NCBI RefSeq assembly: GCF_002920635.1
Contig: NZ_PQSR01000032.1
Span: 1-64,000 of the forward strand
Source: Streptomyces sp. Ru72
GTDB taxonomy: Bacteria; Actinomycetota; Actinomycetes; Streptomycetales; Streptomycetaceae
Direction of reading: 5' to 3'
Length of the DNA: 64,000 nt
A program made the position numbers and the translations under genes. This document shows positions 27,701 to 36,140 of this stretch, one piece after another. The notes beneath the pieces were generated by a model. The model saw only the letters and a list, made by a program, of their open reading frames with translations. It made no database searches and was not told the DNA's origin. Within the stretch, counting starts at the first letter, position 1; each line of letters opens with the position of its first letter.

Positions 27701-28700
27701 GCTCGGCGTGGGACAGCCGGGCGTACAGCGGCAGGATCTCCGTGAACCTGTACTGCTTCCTGGTCAGCGCGTCCGCCGTGTCGCGGATCTCGCGCTCGCC
27801 GGAGAGGAAGACGAGGATGTCGCCGGGCCCCTCGGCCATCAGCTCCTCGACGGCGTCGGTGATCGCGGTGATCTGGTCCCGGTCCGCGTCGTCGGAGTCC
27901 TCCTCCAGGAGGGGCCGGTAGCGCACCTCGACGGGATAGGTCCGTCCGCTGACCTCGATGATCGGCGCGTCGCCGAAGTGCCGGGAGAAGCGCTCGGGGT
28001 CGATCGTGGCCGAGGTGATGACGACCTTGAGATCCGGGCGCCGGGGGAGGAGCTGGGCGAGGTAGCCCAGCAGGAAGTCGATGTTGAGGGACCGTTCGTG
28101 GGCCTCGTCGATGATGATCGTGTCGTAGGCGCGCAGCTCGCGGTCCGTCTGGATCTCCGCGAGCAGGATGCCGTCCGTCATCAGCTTGATGAAGGTGGCG
28201 TCCGGGTTCACCTGGTCGGTGAAGCGGACCTTCCATCCGACGGCCTCCCCGAGGGGGGTGTCCAGCTCTTCCGCGACCCGTTCGGCGACGGTACGGGCGG
28301 CGATGCGGCGCGGCTGGGTGTGGCCGATCATCCCGCGGACGCCCCGGCCGAGCTCGAGGCAGATCTTGGGGATCTGCGTGGTCTTGCCGGAGCCGGTCTC
28401 GCCGGCCACGATCACGACCTGGTGGTCGCGTATGGCGTCGGCGATCTCGTGCTTCTTCTGGCTGACCGGGAGCTGTTCGGGGTAGGTGACGGCGGGCAGG
28501 CGCGCGGTGCGCTCGCCGATCCGCGCCTCGGCCCTGGCGATCTCCGCCTCGATCTCGGCGAGGACGGCGGCCCGGGCCTCGGGCTTGCGGATCTTGCGCG
28601 CGCCTTCGAGCCTGCGGCCGAGCCGCTGCGCGTCGCGCAGGGACAGTTCGGGCAGGCGGGGGGCGAGGGTGCCGAGGGCGGGGGCGGGATGCGTAGACAT
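24756..28700 (-). CDS. hrpA: ATP-dependent RNA helicase HrpA (DEAH box)
   Basis: The product has 1314 residues. Walker A is GETGSGKT (100-107), the DEAH box at 198-201 (IIIDEAHERS), then SAT (ITSATIDPERF) and motif VI QRKGRCGRTSDGICIRLY near 400. The helicase-associated and OB-fold regions follow, then the long HrpA-specific C-terminal region (DUF3418 type). It unwinds RNA; the E. coli homologue acts on fimbrial mRNA and stalled ribosomes. Full length for the family. The start is ATG 28700. It stands alone on the minus strand, bounded downstream by tRNA-Asp. Confidence 0.96.
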   Translation of the reverse strand: MSTHPAPALGTLAPRLPELSLRDAQRLGRRLEGARKIRKPEARAAVLAEIEAEIARAEARIGERTARLPAVTYPEQLPVSQKKHEIADAIRDHQVVIVAGETGSGKTTQIPKICLELGRGVRGMIGHTQPRRIAARTVAERVAEELDTPLGEAVGWKVRFTDQVNPDATFIKLMTDGILLAEIQTDRELRAYDTIIIDEAHERSLNIDFLLGYLAQLLPRRPDLKVVITSATIDPERFSRHFGDAPIIEVSGRTYPVEVRYRPLLEEDSDDADRDQITAITDAVEELMAEGPGDILVFLSGEREIRDTADALTRKQYRFTEILPLYARLSHAEQHRVFQPHTGRRIVLATNVAETSLTVPGIKYVIDPGFARISRYSHRTKVQRLPIEPVSQASANQRKGRCGRTSDGICIRLYSEDDFVARPEFTDAEILRTNLASVILQMTAAGLGDIEKFPFIDPPDHRNIRDGVQLLQELGALDPTQKDPRKRLTDTGRKLAQLPVDPRLARMVLEADKNGCVREVMVIAAALSIQDPRERPADKQTQADQQHARFKDETSDFLAYLNLWRYIREQQKERGSSSFRRMCKQEYLNFLRIREWQDIYTQLRTVAKQMGIHVNEDDAPADRIHVSLLAGLLSHIGMKDVKDGAKNEYLGARNAKFAIFPGSALFKKPPRFVMSAELVETSRLWARVNAKIEPEWVEPLAGHLLKRTYSEPHWEKDQAAVMAYEKVTLYGVPIVAQRKVNYGRIDPEASRELFIRNALVEGDWRTHHKFFADNRRLLSEVEELEHRARRRDIVVDDETLFDFYDQRVPEHVVSGAHFDSWWKRKRHEQPDFLDFEREMLINEKAGAVTKDDYPDSWRQGRLKFRVTYQFEPGADADGVTVHIPLQVLNQVTDEGFDWQIPGLREELVTELIRSLPKPIRRNYVPAPNYAKAFLDKAVPLQEPLTTTMARELKRMVGVPFEPEDFDWSKVPDHLKITFRIVDERRRKLAEDKDLEALKLKLKPKARKALSQAAAATAERQGGESLERTGLTDWTIGTLTQVFETRRAGQPVKAFPALVDDGDTVSVRLFDTEAEQAEAMWKGTRRLILRNIPVNPAKFASEKLTNQQKLALSANPHGSIQALFDDCAMAAADKLIGDFGGPAWDEESYRKLFDRVRTEIVDTTVRTVAQVQQVLAAWQACERRLKAVRSPALLPNLADVRAQLDALVKPGFVTESGIRRLPDLMRYLVAADRRLQQMPTNVQRDTTRMEKVREMQDEYAWLLEQLPQGRPVPSSVRDIRWMIEELRVSYFAHALGTAYPVSDKRIVKAIDAAAP

Positions 28701-28801
28701 ACGCGGTCCAGGATCTCACCTTGGCGAAATTCGTGGCTAACGAATTGCCGGGCGCCGTTCCCGGCGCGGCCTGTCCCGTCCCTGCGGCAGCCGCCCGGTT
28801 G

Positions 28802-29077
28802 CTACGGGCTCTGCTGCTGCGCGGCCGCAGCCGTTGCTGCCTGGTCCCGGGCCGCCATGGACTTCGCCGTGTTGGAGACCGCCTTGATGCCCAGGTACGC
28901 GGTGGTCATGCTGCTGACCGCCGTGAAGGCCGCGGTGAGGACGCCGACCATGACCGACTTGTCGCCGTCCAGGCGCCAGACGCCGAAGACCGCCACGCCG
29001 GCGATGGCCAGGTTGCTGATGATCACCGCGAGCAGGCCGTAGCGGGCCCGCGTCTTCTCCAGTTCGACGTCCTGCAT
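28802..29077 (-). CDS. Small two-TM hypothetical membrane protein
   Basis: The product has 91 residues. MQDVELEKTRARYGLLAVII begins with a charged head and a first hydrophobic helix (about 14-34). A second (about 41-64) is in VGVLTAAFTAVSSMTTAYLG. The C-terminus is Ala/Gln-rich (AATAAAAQQQ). ATG 29077 is preferred over upstream in-frame starts because the extra N-terminus is Arg-rich and unlike a membrane protein. The size and topology vaguely recall phage holins, but no lysin is near. Function is unknown. Confidence 0.65.
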   Translation of the reverse strand: MQDVELEKTRARYGLLAVIISNLAIAGVAVFGVWRLDGDKSVMVGVLTAAFTAVSSMTTAYLGIKAVSNTAKSMAARDQAATAAAAQQQSP

Positions 29078-29331
29078 GGCACCCGCCCTGTCCCGGCTCA
29101 AGATTCCTCTGTGGCCGCGCCTCGACCGGGCCGAACGTAGCGTCTGGAAGCGGACATGCCAAGCGTGCGGGCGGGCCGGGCCGTCCCGCACCCCACACCT
29201 TTGACAGCGGTGTGTACGCCGAAGTGGTGGTCGGTACGTGTTGTTCTCCTATTTGACCGGCTGATGCGGCCAATGATGAGCCTGCAAGATGCTTTCTTCG
29301 GAGGCTCGCGGGAGCAGTAGGGGAGTAATGC
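29078..29331. other. Intergenic region before the collagen-like gene
   Basis: 254 bp with lower GC than the surroundings from about 29220 (tgttgttctcctatttgacc). It probably contains the promoter of the collagen-like gene. No other element is seen. Confidence 0.35.
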
Positions 29332-30216
29332 GTGGAGCGCAAATCAAAGCCGGTCGAGCGAAACCGCTGGAGGAATGGAGCGCTGGCGAGCTTGGTCGCA
29401 GCGGTTGTGGCCGCTACGTGCGCCGCGACAGTCACCCTGCACTCGCAGCCCGAAAAGGCGAGAAATACCGTGACGGCTGTCCTTGCAGGCGCACCGGCGG
29501 GCGGTGACAAATGCTCCCACCACGACTGGGAGCGCGGCAAGGGCAAAGACAAGTGCAGGCCGAAGCCACCCAAGTCCCACCGACCGTCGGGTCCCGCGGG
29601 TCCGTCGGCCCTCCCCGGGCCGTCGGGTCCCCCAGGCCCCTCGGGCCCCCCGGGGCCGAAGGGCGACCCAGGTCCGTCGGGCTCCCCGGGCCGGCAGGGT
29701 GACCCGGGGCCGAAGGGCGACCGAGGTGACCCGGGGCCCTCTGGGTCGCCAGGGCCGAGCGGCCCCCCAGGGATCCAAGGGCCTACGGGACCGTGCGAAG
29801 ATCTCGACTCCCGCAACGAGAGCGCCATCGACTACAGCGCCGCTGTGGACTCCACCGGTCAGGTGTGGGCCGGCGCGGCCAGCTACGGGTCCGGCGCTAC
29901 GCGGTACACGTGGATTCCTCTGGTCACTGCTGCAGACCGTTTCCCGGAGGGCCAGCCGTGCCAGGTCTCGCTGAGTTTTCACGACCACTCACTGGGGGAG
30001 CTTGACGGGCTCTACATCAAGGTTCTCAATGACTCCAATCACGTCTACGAAAAAGTCTGTGCGGTGACTGGGGCGGCAGCTTTGGACTGCGTGGGGAACG
30101 GGGCGATTCCTTGGCGTCCGCTCTGCAGCCAATTCGACAACGCACAGTGCAGCTATCCTGCGCCCGCGCCCTTGGGAGCCGGGGCTGCCAGAAAAGGACG
30201 GACGGCATCCCGCTGA
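29332..30216 (+). CDS. Bacterial collagen-like protein (Gly-X-Y repeats), probably exported
   Basis: The product has 294 residues. The N-terminus is basic (MERKSKPVERNRWRNGA), followed by a hydrophobic stretch (about 18-35) that could be a signal or anchor. A Lys-rich linker precedes a collagen block (about residues 85-155) of Gly-Pro-Ser/Gly-Pro-Lys/Gly-Asp-Pro triplets. A C-terminal globular domain (about 156-270) has six or more cysteines (CEDLD, QPCQVSLS, KVCAV, LDCVG, PLCSQ, AQCSYP), probably disulphide-bonded. Such proteins form triple helices on the cell surface or spore coat. GTG 29332 follows ggggagtaatgc. It is isolated between hrpA's neighbour and a tRNA cluster, so it may be acquired. 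Confidence 0.8.
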   Translation: MERKSKPVERNRWRNGALASLVAAVVAATCAATVTLHSQPEKARNTVTAVLAGAPAGGDKCSHHDWERGKGKDKCRPKPPKSHRPSGPAGPSALPGPSGPPGPSGPPGPKGDPGPSGSPGRQGDPGPKGDRGDPGPSGSPGPSGPPGIQGPTGPCEDLDSRNESAIDYSAAVDSTGQVWAGAASYGSGATRYTWIPLVTAADRFPEGQPCQVSLSFHDHSLGELDGLYIKVLNDSNHVYEKVCAVTGAAALDCVGNGAIPWRPLCSQFDNAQCSYPAPAPLGAGAARKGRTASR

Positions 30217-30279
30217 GGTGGCAGTCCGAGAGCTGAAGTGCCGGCCGTCGACCTACGGGTTGCTGTAACCGACATGGAA

Positions 30280-30311
30280 ACACCCCCGCCGAAGATCCTC
30301 GGCGGGGGTGT
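30280..30311. terminator. Terminator, collagen-like gene / tRNA cluster
   Basis: A perfect 13-bp stem (30280-30292 with 30299-30311). It lies between the plus-strand collagen-like gene and the minus-strand tRNAs and can serve both. Confidence 0.85.
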
Positions 30312-30332
30312 ATGCCCCTGGTAGGGCGGTTG

Positions 30333-30406
30333 TGGCTGGGGCCGGGGTCGAACCGGCGACCTTCCGCTTTTCAGGCGGACGCTCGTACCAACTGAGCTAC
30401 CCAGCC
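30333..30406 (-). tRNA. tRNA-Phe (GAA)
   Basis: It begins GGCTGGGTAGCTCAGTTGG on the minus strand. The anticodon loop CTGAAAA on TCCGC/GCGGA gives GAA. The acceptor is GGCTGGG/CCCAGCC with discriminator A, and no CCA is encoded. It is the last gene of a Glu-Asp-Phe minus-strand cluster. Confidence 0.95.
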
Positions 30407-30430
30407 ACGAGGTCTCAGGTGAAACCTCAG

Positions 30431-30505
30431 CGGTCCTGACGGGATTTGAACCCGCGGCCTCCACCTTGACAGGGTGGCGAGCACTCCAAACTGCTCCACA
30501 GGACC
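30431..30505 (-). tRNA. tRNA-Asp (GUC), copy 2
   Basis: All 75 bases are identical to the tRNA-Asp at 24589-24663, with anticodon GTC and no encoded CCA. It lies 24 bp upstream of tRNA-Phe in the same cluster. Confidence 0.95.
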
Positions 30506-30542
30506 AAGCGCTGCGTACGACAGTGTCGCACAGGGTGGTGCG

Positions 30543-30615
30543 TGCCCCCAACGGGATTCGAACCCGTGCTACCGCCTTGAAAGGGCGGCGTCCTAGGCCG
30601 CTAGACGATGAGGGC
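30543..30615 (-). tRNA. tRNA-Glu (UUC)
   Basis: It begins GCCCTCATCGTCTAGCGG on the minus strand. The anticodon loop CTTTCAA on CCGCC/GGCGG gives TTC. The acceptor includes one G-U pair, the discriminator is A and no CCA is encoded. It is the first gene of the Glu-Asp-Phe cluster. Confidence 0.95.
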
Positions 30616-30695
30616 TATCGGCCCGCCTGGGCGCTTCTCAGCGCGTCGGGGACGTGAGAAGCATATGGGATGGGAGGAGGGTTCGCCAAAACCGT

Positions 30696-32291
30696 TTAGG
30701 GGGCGCTCGGCGTCGGGGTCGCGCCGGAGCGGCTCGCAGGGGGCGTGCTCGGGGGCGTGGTGCCCGGCGAGGGGCTGCCGCCGGGCTGGTTCTCCTTGGC
30801 CAGGTGACGGGTCACCTCCGCCGTCGTCTGCCCCAGGCCGCCGAGCCTGATCTCGTCCCAGGCCTGCAGGTGGCGGGTGCCCCGGTCCAGGTAGAGGATC
30901 GAGGCCTCGATCGGGGCCGGGTACTGGCGTTCGACCGCCCGCAGGCCGCTGCCGCCCGTCGAACCCTCGATGCGCAGCCGGGTGCCGTACTTCATGATCT
31001 CCGTCCCCTCGTGGTGCAGATGACCCGCCAGGACCAGCGGTACGGCCCCGTCGACCTGGCGAGCGGCCGTCGGCTCGTGGGCGATCGCGATGTCGACGGG
31101 CCTGCCCGCCGCCTTCTGGTCGCGCAGGGCCGTGGCCAGGCGCGCGCCCGCCACTTCCTCGGCGTGGTCGCCGCCCGGGGTGACCGACCGGTCGGGGGTG
31201 AACTGCGGATCCCCGATCCCTGCGAAACGCAGGCCCGCGATGCCGACCGCCCTGCCGTCGTCCAGCACGTGCACGTTCTTCATGTGCTCCAGGTAGCGCT
31301 GGGTGGTGAGGGAGTCGTGGTTGCCCCGAACCCAGACGTAGGGGGCGCCCAGGTCGGCGATCGGGTCCAGGAAGCGGTTCTCCGCCGCCGTGCCGTGGTC
31401 CATGGTGTCGCCGGAGTCGACGATCACATTGACGTCGTACTGCTTCACCAGCGAGAAGATGATCTTCCAGCTCGCCGGGTTGAGGTGGATGTCGGAGACG
31501 TGCAGGACCCGGATCGTCGTCGGGTCCGGCTGGTAGGCGGGGAGGGTGGAGGTGACGTCGTAGAGCTTCGTCACGTTCGTCACCAGGCGCGCCAGCTCCT
31601 GCTGGTAGACGTCGAACTCGCTGACGATGCTGCGCGCGTTGCCGACCAGGGAGGGGGCGGAGGACAGCAGGCCGGAGAACCTCGGCTCGAGGACCGACTC
31701 CGGGTTCCAGGTGGCGTACGCCGTCGCCCCGGAGGCGCCGAGGAGGGTGAACGCCAGCCCGCCGGCCGCGAGGGCCCGGCGGGGGCGGCGGTAGACCGCC
31801 AGGCCGAGCGCGGTGGCGCCGGCGACCACGGCCACGCAGGAGCGCACGGCGAGGTCGAGCGTGCCGTGCTCGACGTCGTGGGTGATCTCCTGCTGGAGCC
31901 CGGAGATCCGCTCCGGGTGGTCCACCAGTTCCTGGGAGCGGCCCGGGTCCAGCTGGTCGACGTTGACGTCGAGGCGGACGGGCGCCTGGTGGCTGTTCAG
32001 CTCCAGGGCGCCGAGCGGGGAGATGTTGATCTTCGTGCCCCCGGCGAGCGAGGGGCGCAGGGTCATCGTGGTGTTCATGGGGCCCACCGGGACGCGGACA
32101 TTGCCCACGATCAACAGGCCGAGCCAGGTGCCCAGGAGCACCACGGCGACCATGCCGAGGGCCCGGAGCCAGGGGTGGGGCTGCGGCACGAGTTCGGCGG
32201 CCGGGTGCGGGCGGAGTGAGCGGTAGTACCGGGCGAGCGTGGAGGGCGCCCTTCGAACGCGGTTCAGAGCTGCTGCGGGGACGCGGTCCAT
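30696..32291 (-). CDS. Membrane-anchored metallophosphoesterase
   Basis: The product has 531 residues. Hydrophobic segments lie near 43-64, 150-168 and 176-196, placing the catalytic domain (about 275-490) outside or at the membrane face. The calcineurin-like motifs are all present: LHVSDIHLNP, VDSGDTMDHG, VRGNHDSL, AIAHEPT and LAGHLHHEG, which bind two metals. The C-terminal tail is Pro/Ser/Thr-rich (wall-spanning style). The substrate is unknown; members act on phospholipids, nucleotides or wall phosphates. ATG 32291. Confidence 0.9.
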   Translation of the reverse strand: MDRVPAAALNRVRRAPSTLARYYRSLRPHPAAELVPQPHPWLRALGMVAVVLLGTWLGLLIVGNVRVPVGPMNTTMTLRPSLAGGTKINISPLGALELNSHQAPVRLDVNVDQLDPGRSQELVDHPERISGLQQEITHDVEHGTLDLAVRSCVAVVAGATALGLAVYRRPRRALAAGGLAFTLLGASGATAYATWNPESVLEPRFSGLLSSAPSLVGNARSIVSEFDVYQQELARLVTNVTKLYDVTSTLPAYQPDPTTIRVLHVSDIHLNPASWKIIFSLVKQYDVNVIVDSGDTMDHGTAAENRFLDPIADLGAPYVWVRGNHDSLTTQRYLEHMKNVHVLDDGRAVGIAGLRFAGIGDPQFTPDRSVTPGGDHAEEVAGARLATALRDQKAAGRPVDIAIAHEPTAARQVDGAVPLVLAGHLHHEGTEIMKYGTRLRIEGSTGGSGLRAVERQYPAPIEASILYLDRGTRHLQAWDEIRLGGLGQTTAEVTRHLAKENQPGGSPSPGTTPPSTPPASRSGATPTPSAP

Positions 32292-32395
32292 TGGTCCCGT
32301 ATGCCCAGGTTGCTGAGCGGATATGCGGAGTGGATCAACGGATACGGGGGCGGTCGAACCCCGCCGGCCGGGGTGTCGTGCCGGACAATGGCCCT

Positions 32396-32746
32396 GTGCT
32401 GGAGATGACGCGCGAGGAGTTCGAGGAACTGGTCGCCGAGGCGCTCGACCGGATCCCGCCGGAGCTGACGCGGCTCATGGACAACGTCGCGGTGTTCGTC
32501 GAGGAGGAGCCGCCCGCGGACGATCCCGGGCTGCTCGGGCTGTACGAGGGCACTCCGCTGACGGACCGCGGCGAGTGGTACGCGGGCGTGCTGCCGGACC
32601 GGATCACGATCTACCGGGGGCCGACCCTGCGGATCTGCGACACCCGTGAGGACGTGGTCGCGGAGACCGAGGTGACGGTGGTGCATGAGATCGCGCACCA
32701 CTTCGGCATCGACGACGCCCGGCTGCACTCGCTCGGCTACGGGTGA
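32396..32746 (+). CDS. Small zinc metallopeptidase-like protein (DUF1025 type)
   Basis: The product has 116 residues. TREEFEELVAEALDRIPPEL is the N-terminal signature, and VVHEIAHHFGIDDARL near 97-112 carries the HExxH zinc motif with a downstream Asp as third ligand, typical of the minimal-zincin metallopeptidase family. GTG 32396 is used; an ATG three codons later is possible. Peptidase activity is not proven for the family. It is divergent from the metallophosphoesterase gene, 104 bp away. Confidence 0.87.
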   Translation: MLEMTREEFEELVAEALDRIPPELTRLMDNVAVFVEEEPPADDPGLLGLYEGTPLTDRGEWYAGVLPDRITIYRGPTLRICDTREDVVAETEVTVVHEIAHHFGIDDARLHSLGYG

Positions 32747-32962
32747 CCTGGGACGGCGTGCGGTCGGAGCGGGGGTGCGCGTGGAACGGCGTCCGCTCCG
32801 GTGAGGGTGAGGTCCGGGAGGCGATGTCCGCGGTGGCCGTCGAGCGCCCTTGCGTACAGGTGACCTCGGGCGGGTGACGTTCCCTTCTTGCGGCGCGTGT
32901 CCTCTTGCGGGCGGCGGGAGTTGGGCAGGCCGACTTCTCGTATGCCCCGGAGGTGGCTGCCC

Positions 32963-33502
32963 GTGCGCGCCAGTTACGTACCCGTCCGTCTGGCCGCCAC
33001 GGTCATGGCCCTCGCCGCCGCCACCGGCTGCATGAGCGTGGGCGACGACGCGGGCGCTCCGTCGCAGGCGCCTTCGGCGGGGCGGCACGGCGGGGCGGCG
33101 CCGGACGGCGGTTCGGCGACGAGCGGGGGCGCGGACGCGGGACTGGGTGGGGCGGCGGCCAAGGCGGGATCGCCGAAGCCGGCCGGGTCCGGGACCGGAG
33201 CGGCCTCCGGGTCGCCCTCCGCGTCGGCGTCCAAGGGCGGCGGCGGGACGAAGGACGCCAAGCCGACCGCGAGGGAGACGTCGCAGCCCGGCAAGGGGGG
33301 CGGCGGCGGTGTGGTGCCGCCCGCGCCCACGGTGGGCGAGCCGGACCCCACGCAGACCTCGGTCGACCCCACGCCGACGAGCCGGCCGGACCCGCCGTCG
33401 CCGACCCCGACGACCGCGGAGCCGTCGTCCTCGGCGCCCGGGCAGGCCACGCAGCTGACGCAGCGGGAGCCCGCGCCGCGAGCGGGAATCCCGGCGGCGT
33501 AG
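32963..33502 (+). CDS. Putative lipoprotein with low-complexity body
   Basis: The product has 179 residues. The N-terminus is a lipoprotein signal: basic start, hydrophobic VRLAATVMALAAATGC and a lipobox-like AATGC with Cys near 23. The remainder is Gly/Ser/Ala-rich and then Pro/Thr-rich (DPTPTSRPDPPSPTPTT), resembling a cell-wall-spanning linker with no folded domain. GTG 32963 is chosen for the ggaggt site eight bases upstream; ATG 32942 in the same frame is an alternative. Function is unknown. Confidence 0.65.
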   Translation: MRASYVPVRLAATVMALAAATGCMSVGDDAGAPSQAPSAGRHGGAAPDGGSATSGGADAGLGGAAAKAGSPKPAGSGTGAASGSPSASASKGGGGTKDAKPTARETSQPGKGGGGGVVPPAPTVGEPDPTQTSVDPTPTSRPDPPSPTPTTAEPSSSAPGQATQLTQREPAPRAGIPAA

Positions 33503-33751
33503 GCGTGTCCCCCTCTGGGGCCCTGGTGCCTGTGGCGAGAGTCACCCGGAGGGGGCGGGCATCGGTTTGCTTTCGGCGGGCCGAGGTGCGTATCTTGGTA
33601 GATCGTTTGATCCCATTTGCCCGGCGCCTTGAAGACGCGCCGCGTGTGGCGCGTACTCTCCCTTGCCGTGGCCGGACCGCATCGAGGCGGTCGAATGCGA
33701 CTTCACGGATGTTTGGGCACGTGCCAGAACTCCGGAAGGTTCGCATTTCGT

Positions 33752-35971
33752 ATGTCTGTTGCCGGTACCGAGCGCATCGTCCTGTCCGCGGACGACTCCC
33801 AGAACACCGAGGGCACCTCCGTGGCCGCTGAGGCCCAGGAGACCGCTCCCGAGACGACCTTCGCCGATCTGGGCCTGCCCGAGGGCGTCGTCCGCAAGCT
33901 CGCGCAGAACGGCGTCACCGTCCCCTTCCCGATCCAGGCCGCGACCATCCCGGACGCCCTGGCCGGCAAGGACATCCTCGGCCGTGGCCGCACCGGCTCG
34001 GGCAAGACGCTGTCCTTCGGTCTGCCCACCCTGGCCATCCTGGCCGGCGGCCGGACCGAGAAGAAGAAGCCCCGGGCCGTGATCCTCACCCCGACCCGTG
34101 AGCTGGCCATGCAGGTCGCGGACGCGTTGCAGCCCTATGGCGACGTGCTCGGGCTGAAGATGAAGGTCGTCTGCGGCGGCACCTCCATGGCGAACCAGAT
34201 CTACGCCCTCGAGCGCGGCGTGGACATCCTGGTCGCCACGCCCGGCCGGCTGCGCGACATCATCAACCGCGGCGCCTGTTCCCTCGAGGACGTGCGGATC
34301 GCCGTCCTCGACGAGGCCGACCAGATGTCGGACCTGGGCTTCCTGCCCGAGGTCACCGAGCTGCTCGACCAGGTCCCGTCCGACGGCCAGCGGATGCTGT
34401 TCTCCGCGACCATGGAGAACGAGATCAAGACCCTCGTCGACCGGTACCTGAACGATCCGGTGAGCCACGAGGTGGACGCCGCCCAGGGCGCGGTGACGAC
34501 CATGTCGCACCACATCCTCGTCGTGAAGCCCAAGGACAAGGCCCCGGTCACCGCCGCGATCGCCTCCCGCAAGGGCCGCACCATCATCTTCGTCCGCACC
34601 CAGATGGGTGCCGACCGGGTCGCCGAACAGCTGCGCGACGCCGGGGTGAAGGCGGACGCGCTGCACGGAGGCATGACCCAGGGCGCGCGCACGCGGACAC
34701 TGGCCGACTTCAAGGACGGGTACGTCAACGTGCTCGTCGCGACCGACGTCGCCGCGCGCGGCATCCACGTCGACGGGATCGACCTGGTGCTCAACGTGGA
34801 CCCCGCCGGGGACCACAAGGACTACCTGCACCGCGCCGGCCGTACGGCGCGCGCAGGCCGTACGGGCACGGTGGTCTCCCTCGCGCTGCCGCACCAGCGG
34901 CGCCAGATCTTCCGGCTGATGGAGGACGCGGGCGTCGACGCCTCGCGCCACATCATCCAGGGCGGGGCCGCCTTCGACCCGGAGGTCGCGGAGATCACCG
35001 GCGCCCGGTCGATGACCGAGGTCCAGGCGGAGTCCGCCGGGATGGCCGCGCAGCAGGCCGAGCGGGAAGTCGCGCAGCTCACCAAGCAGTTGGAGCGGGC
35101 GACGCGGCGCGCGGCCGAACTGCGGGATGAGGCCGACCGCCTCGTCGCGCGGGCCGCGCGGGAGCGGGGCGAGGACCCGGAGGCGGCGGTGGCAGCCGCG
35201 GCGGCGGAGAGCGCCGAGGCGCCGGCCAAGGTCTCGGTGCCGGAGCAGCGGACCGCCGCGGAGGCGGAGCGCGGCGCGGGCGCCGACCAGAGTGAGGGTG
35301 AGGAGCGCACGGCCGGTTCGTCGTCGTACGAGCGGCGTGACCGCCGGGAGGAGCGCGGCGGTTTCCATCGGGACCGCGGTTTCGACCGTGACCGGGACCG
35401 CGGCTTCGACCGCCGGGACGACGACCGGGGCGGCCGCTCGTTCGAGCGGCGCGACGACCGGGGCGGCTTCCGCCGTGACGGCGACCGGCGCCCGTTCGAC
35501 CGTGACCGCGACCGTGGCTTCGCCGGCCGTGACCGGGACCGCGGCTTCGACCGCCGGGACAACGAGCGTCGTGACAGCGACCGCCGGGACAACGACCGTC
35601 GTTCGTTCGACCGGCGCGACGACCGCGGTGGCTTCCGTCGCGACGACGACCGCGGTGGCTTCCGGCGCGACAACGACCGTGACCGCCGCCCGTTCGACCG
35701 CGACCGTCGTGACAACGACCGTCGTTCGTTCGACCGGCGCGACGACCGCGGTGGCTTCCGTCGTGACAACGACCGTCGTCCCTTCGACCGGCGTGACGAC
35801 CGCGGCGGGCACCGCGGCAGCGACCGCCCGTTCAACCGGGACCGCCAGGGCGACCGCCCCGGCTACCGCTCCAGCGGCCACGACCGCCCCTACGGCCGTC
35901 GTGACGACCACCGCGGCACCGGCTCGTTCGGCCGCCGCGAGGACAAGCCGCGCTGGAAGCGCAACGGCTGA
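33752..35971 (+). CDS. DEAD-box RNA helicase with long Arg/Asp-rich tail
   Basis: The product has 739 residues. The Q motif is near 57-62 (VPFPIQ), Walker A RTGSGKT at 80-86, PTRELA near 114, DEAD at 187-190, SAT at 218-220, and motif VI HRAGRTARAGRTGTV near 360. After the core comes a coiled-coil region (about 430-475), then about 220 residues dominated by RD, RR and DDRGG repeats, which should bind RNA and may drive condensation as in other DEAD-box proteins. ATG 33752; the frame is open upstream to 33617 without coding bias. A cold- or stress-related role in RNA remodelling or ribosome assembly is likely by family. A terminator follows at 35987. Confidence 0.94.
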   Translation: MSVAGTERIVLSADDSQNTEGTSVAAEAQETAPETTFADLGLPEGVVRKLAQNGVTVPFPIQAATIPDALAGKDILGRGRTGSGKTLSFGLPTLAILAGGRTEKKKPRAVILTPTRELAMQVADALQPYGDVLGLKMKVVCGGTSMANQIYALERGVDILVATPGRLRDIINRGACSLEDVRIAVLDEADQMSDLGFLPEVTELLDQVPSDGQRMLFSATMENEIKTLVDRYLNDPVSHEVDAAQGAVTTMSHHILVVKPKDKAPVTAAIASRKGRTIIFVRTQMGADRVAEQLRDAGVKADALHGGMTQGARTRTLADFKDGYVNVLVATDVAARGIHVDGIDLVLNVDPAGDHKDYLHRAGRTARAGRTGTVVSLALPHQRRQIFRLMEDAGVDASRHIIQGGAAFDPEVAEITGARSMTEVQAESAGMAAQQAEREVAQLTKQLERATRRAAELRDEADRLVARAARERGEDPEAAVAAAAAESAEAPAKVSVPEQRTAAEAERGAGADQSEGEERTAGSSSYERRDRREERGGFHRDRGFDRDRDRGFDRRDDDRGGRSFERRDDRGGFRRDGDRRPFDRDRDRGFAGRDRDRGFDRRDNERRDSDRRDNDRRSFDRRDDRGGFRRDDDRGGFRRDNDRDRRPFDRDRRDNDRRSFDRRDDRGGFRRDNDRRPFDRRDDRGGHRGSDRPFNRDRQGDRPGYRSSGHDRPYGRRDDHRGTGSFGRREDKPRWKRNG

Positions 35972-35986
35972 CGCCGAGTGAGCTCG

Positions 35987-36021
35987 AAGGGCCCGTACGA
36001 CTTCCCGTCGTACGGGCCCTT
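35987..36021 (+). terminator. Terminator after the DEAD-box helicase gene
   Basis: A perfect 15-bp stem (35987-36001 with 36007-36021) with a five-base loop, 16 bases after the stop. Confidence 0.87.
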
Positions 36022-36140
36022 CCGTCTTCCGTCGTACTGAGGCCCCACCGCGTACTACGGCAACGGTCGCTTTTCCGGCCGTCGATTTCAGGTCACCGGG
36101 TGACGCATGTCACGCCCTCGGCGAGGGAATCGCTGGGGGC

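Noticed and set aside
23859..29042. Plus-strand 1727-codon open frame opposite hrpA
   Set aside because: It is antisense to the hrpA gene, which has every DEAH helicase motif; such long shadows are common in high-GC DNA.
28802..29077. Small two-TM protein considered as a phage holin
   Set aside because: No lysin, integrase or other phage gene is near; the topology alone is not evidence.
29582..29800. Dense GGGCCC/GGTCC repeats read at first as a CRISPR-like or satellite array
   Set aside because: They are in frame and encode Gly-X-Y collagen triplets; unit length varies and no spacers exist.
35330..35960. Long open frames on both strands over the helicase tail, one resembling an SR-rich protein
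   Set aside because: The minus-strand frame is the complement of the RD-repeat codons of the helicase; the plus-strand gene has the helicase motifs and fixed start.
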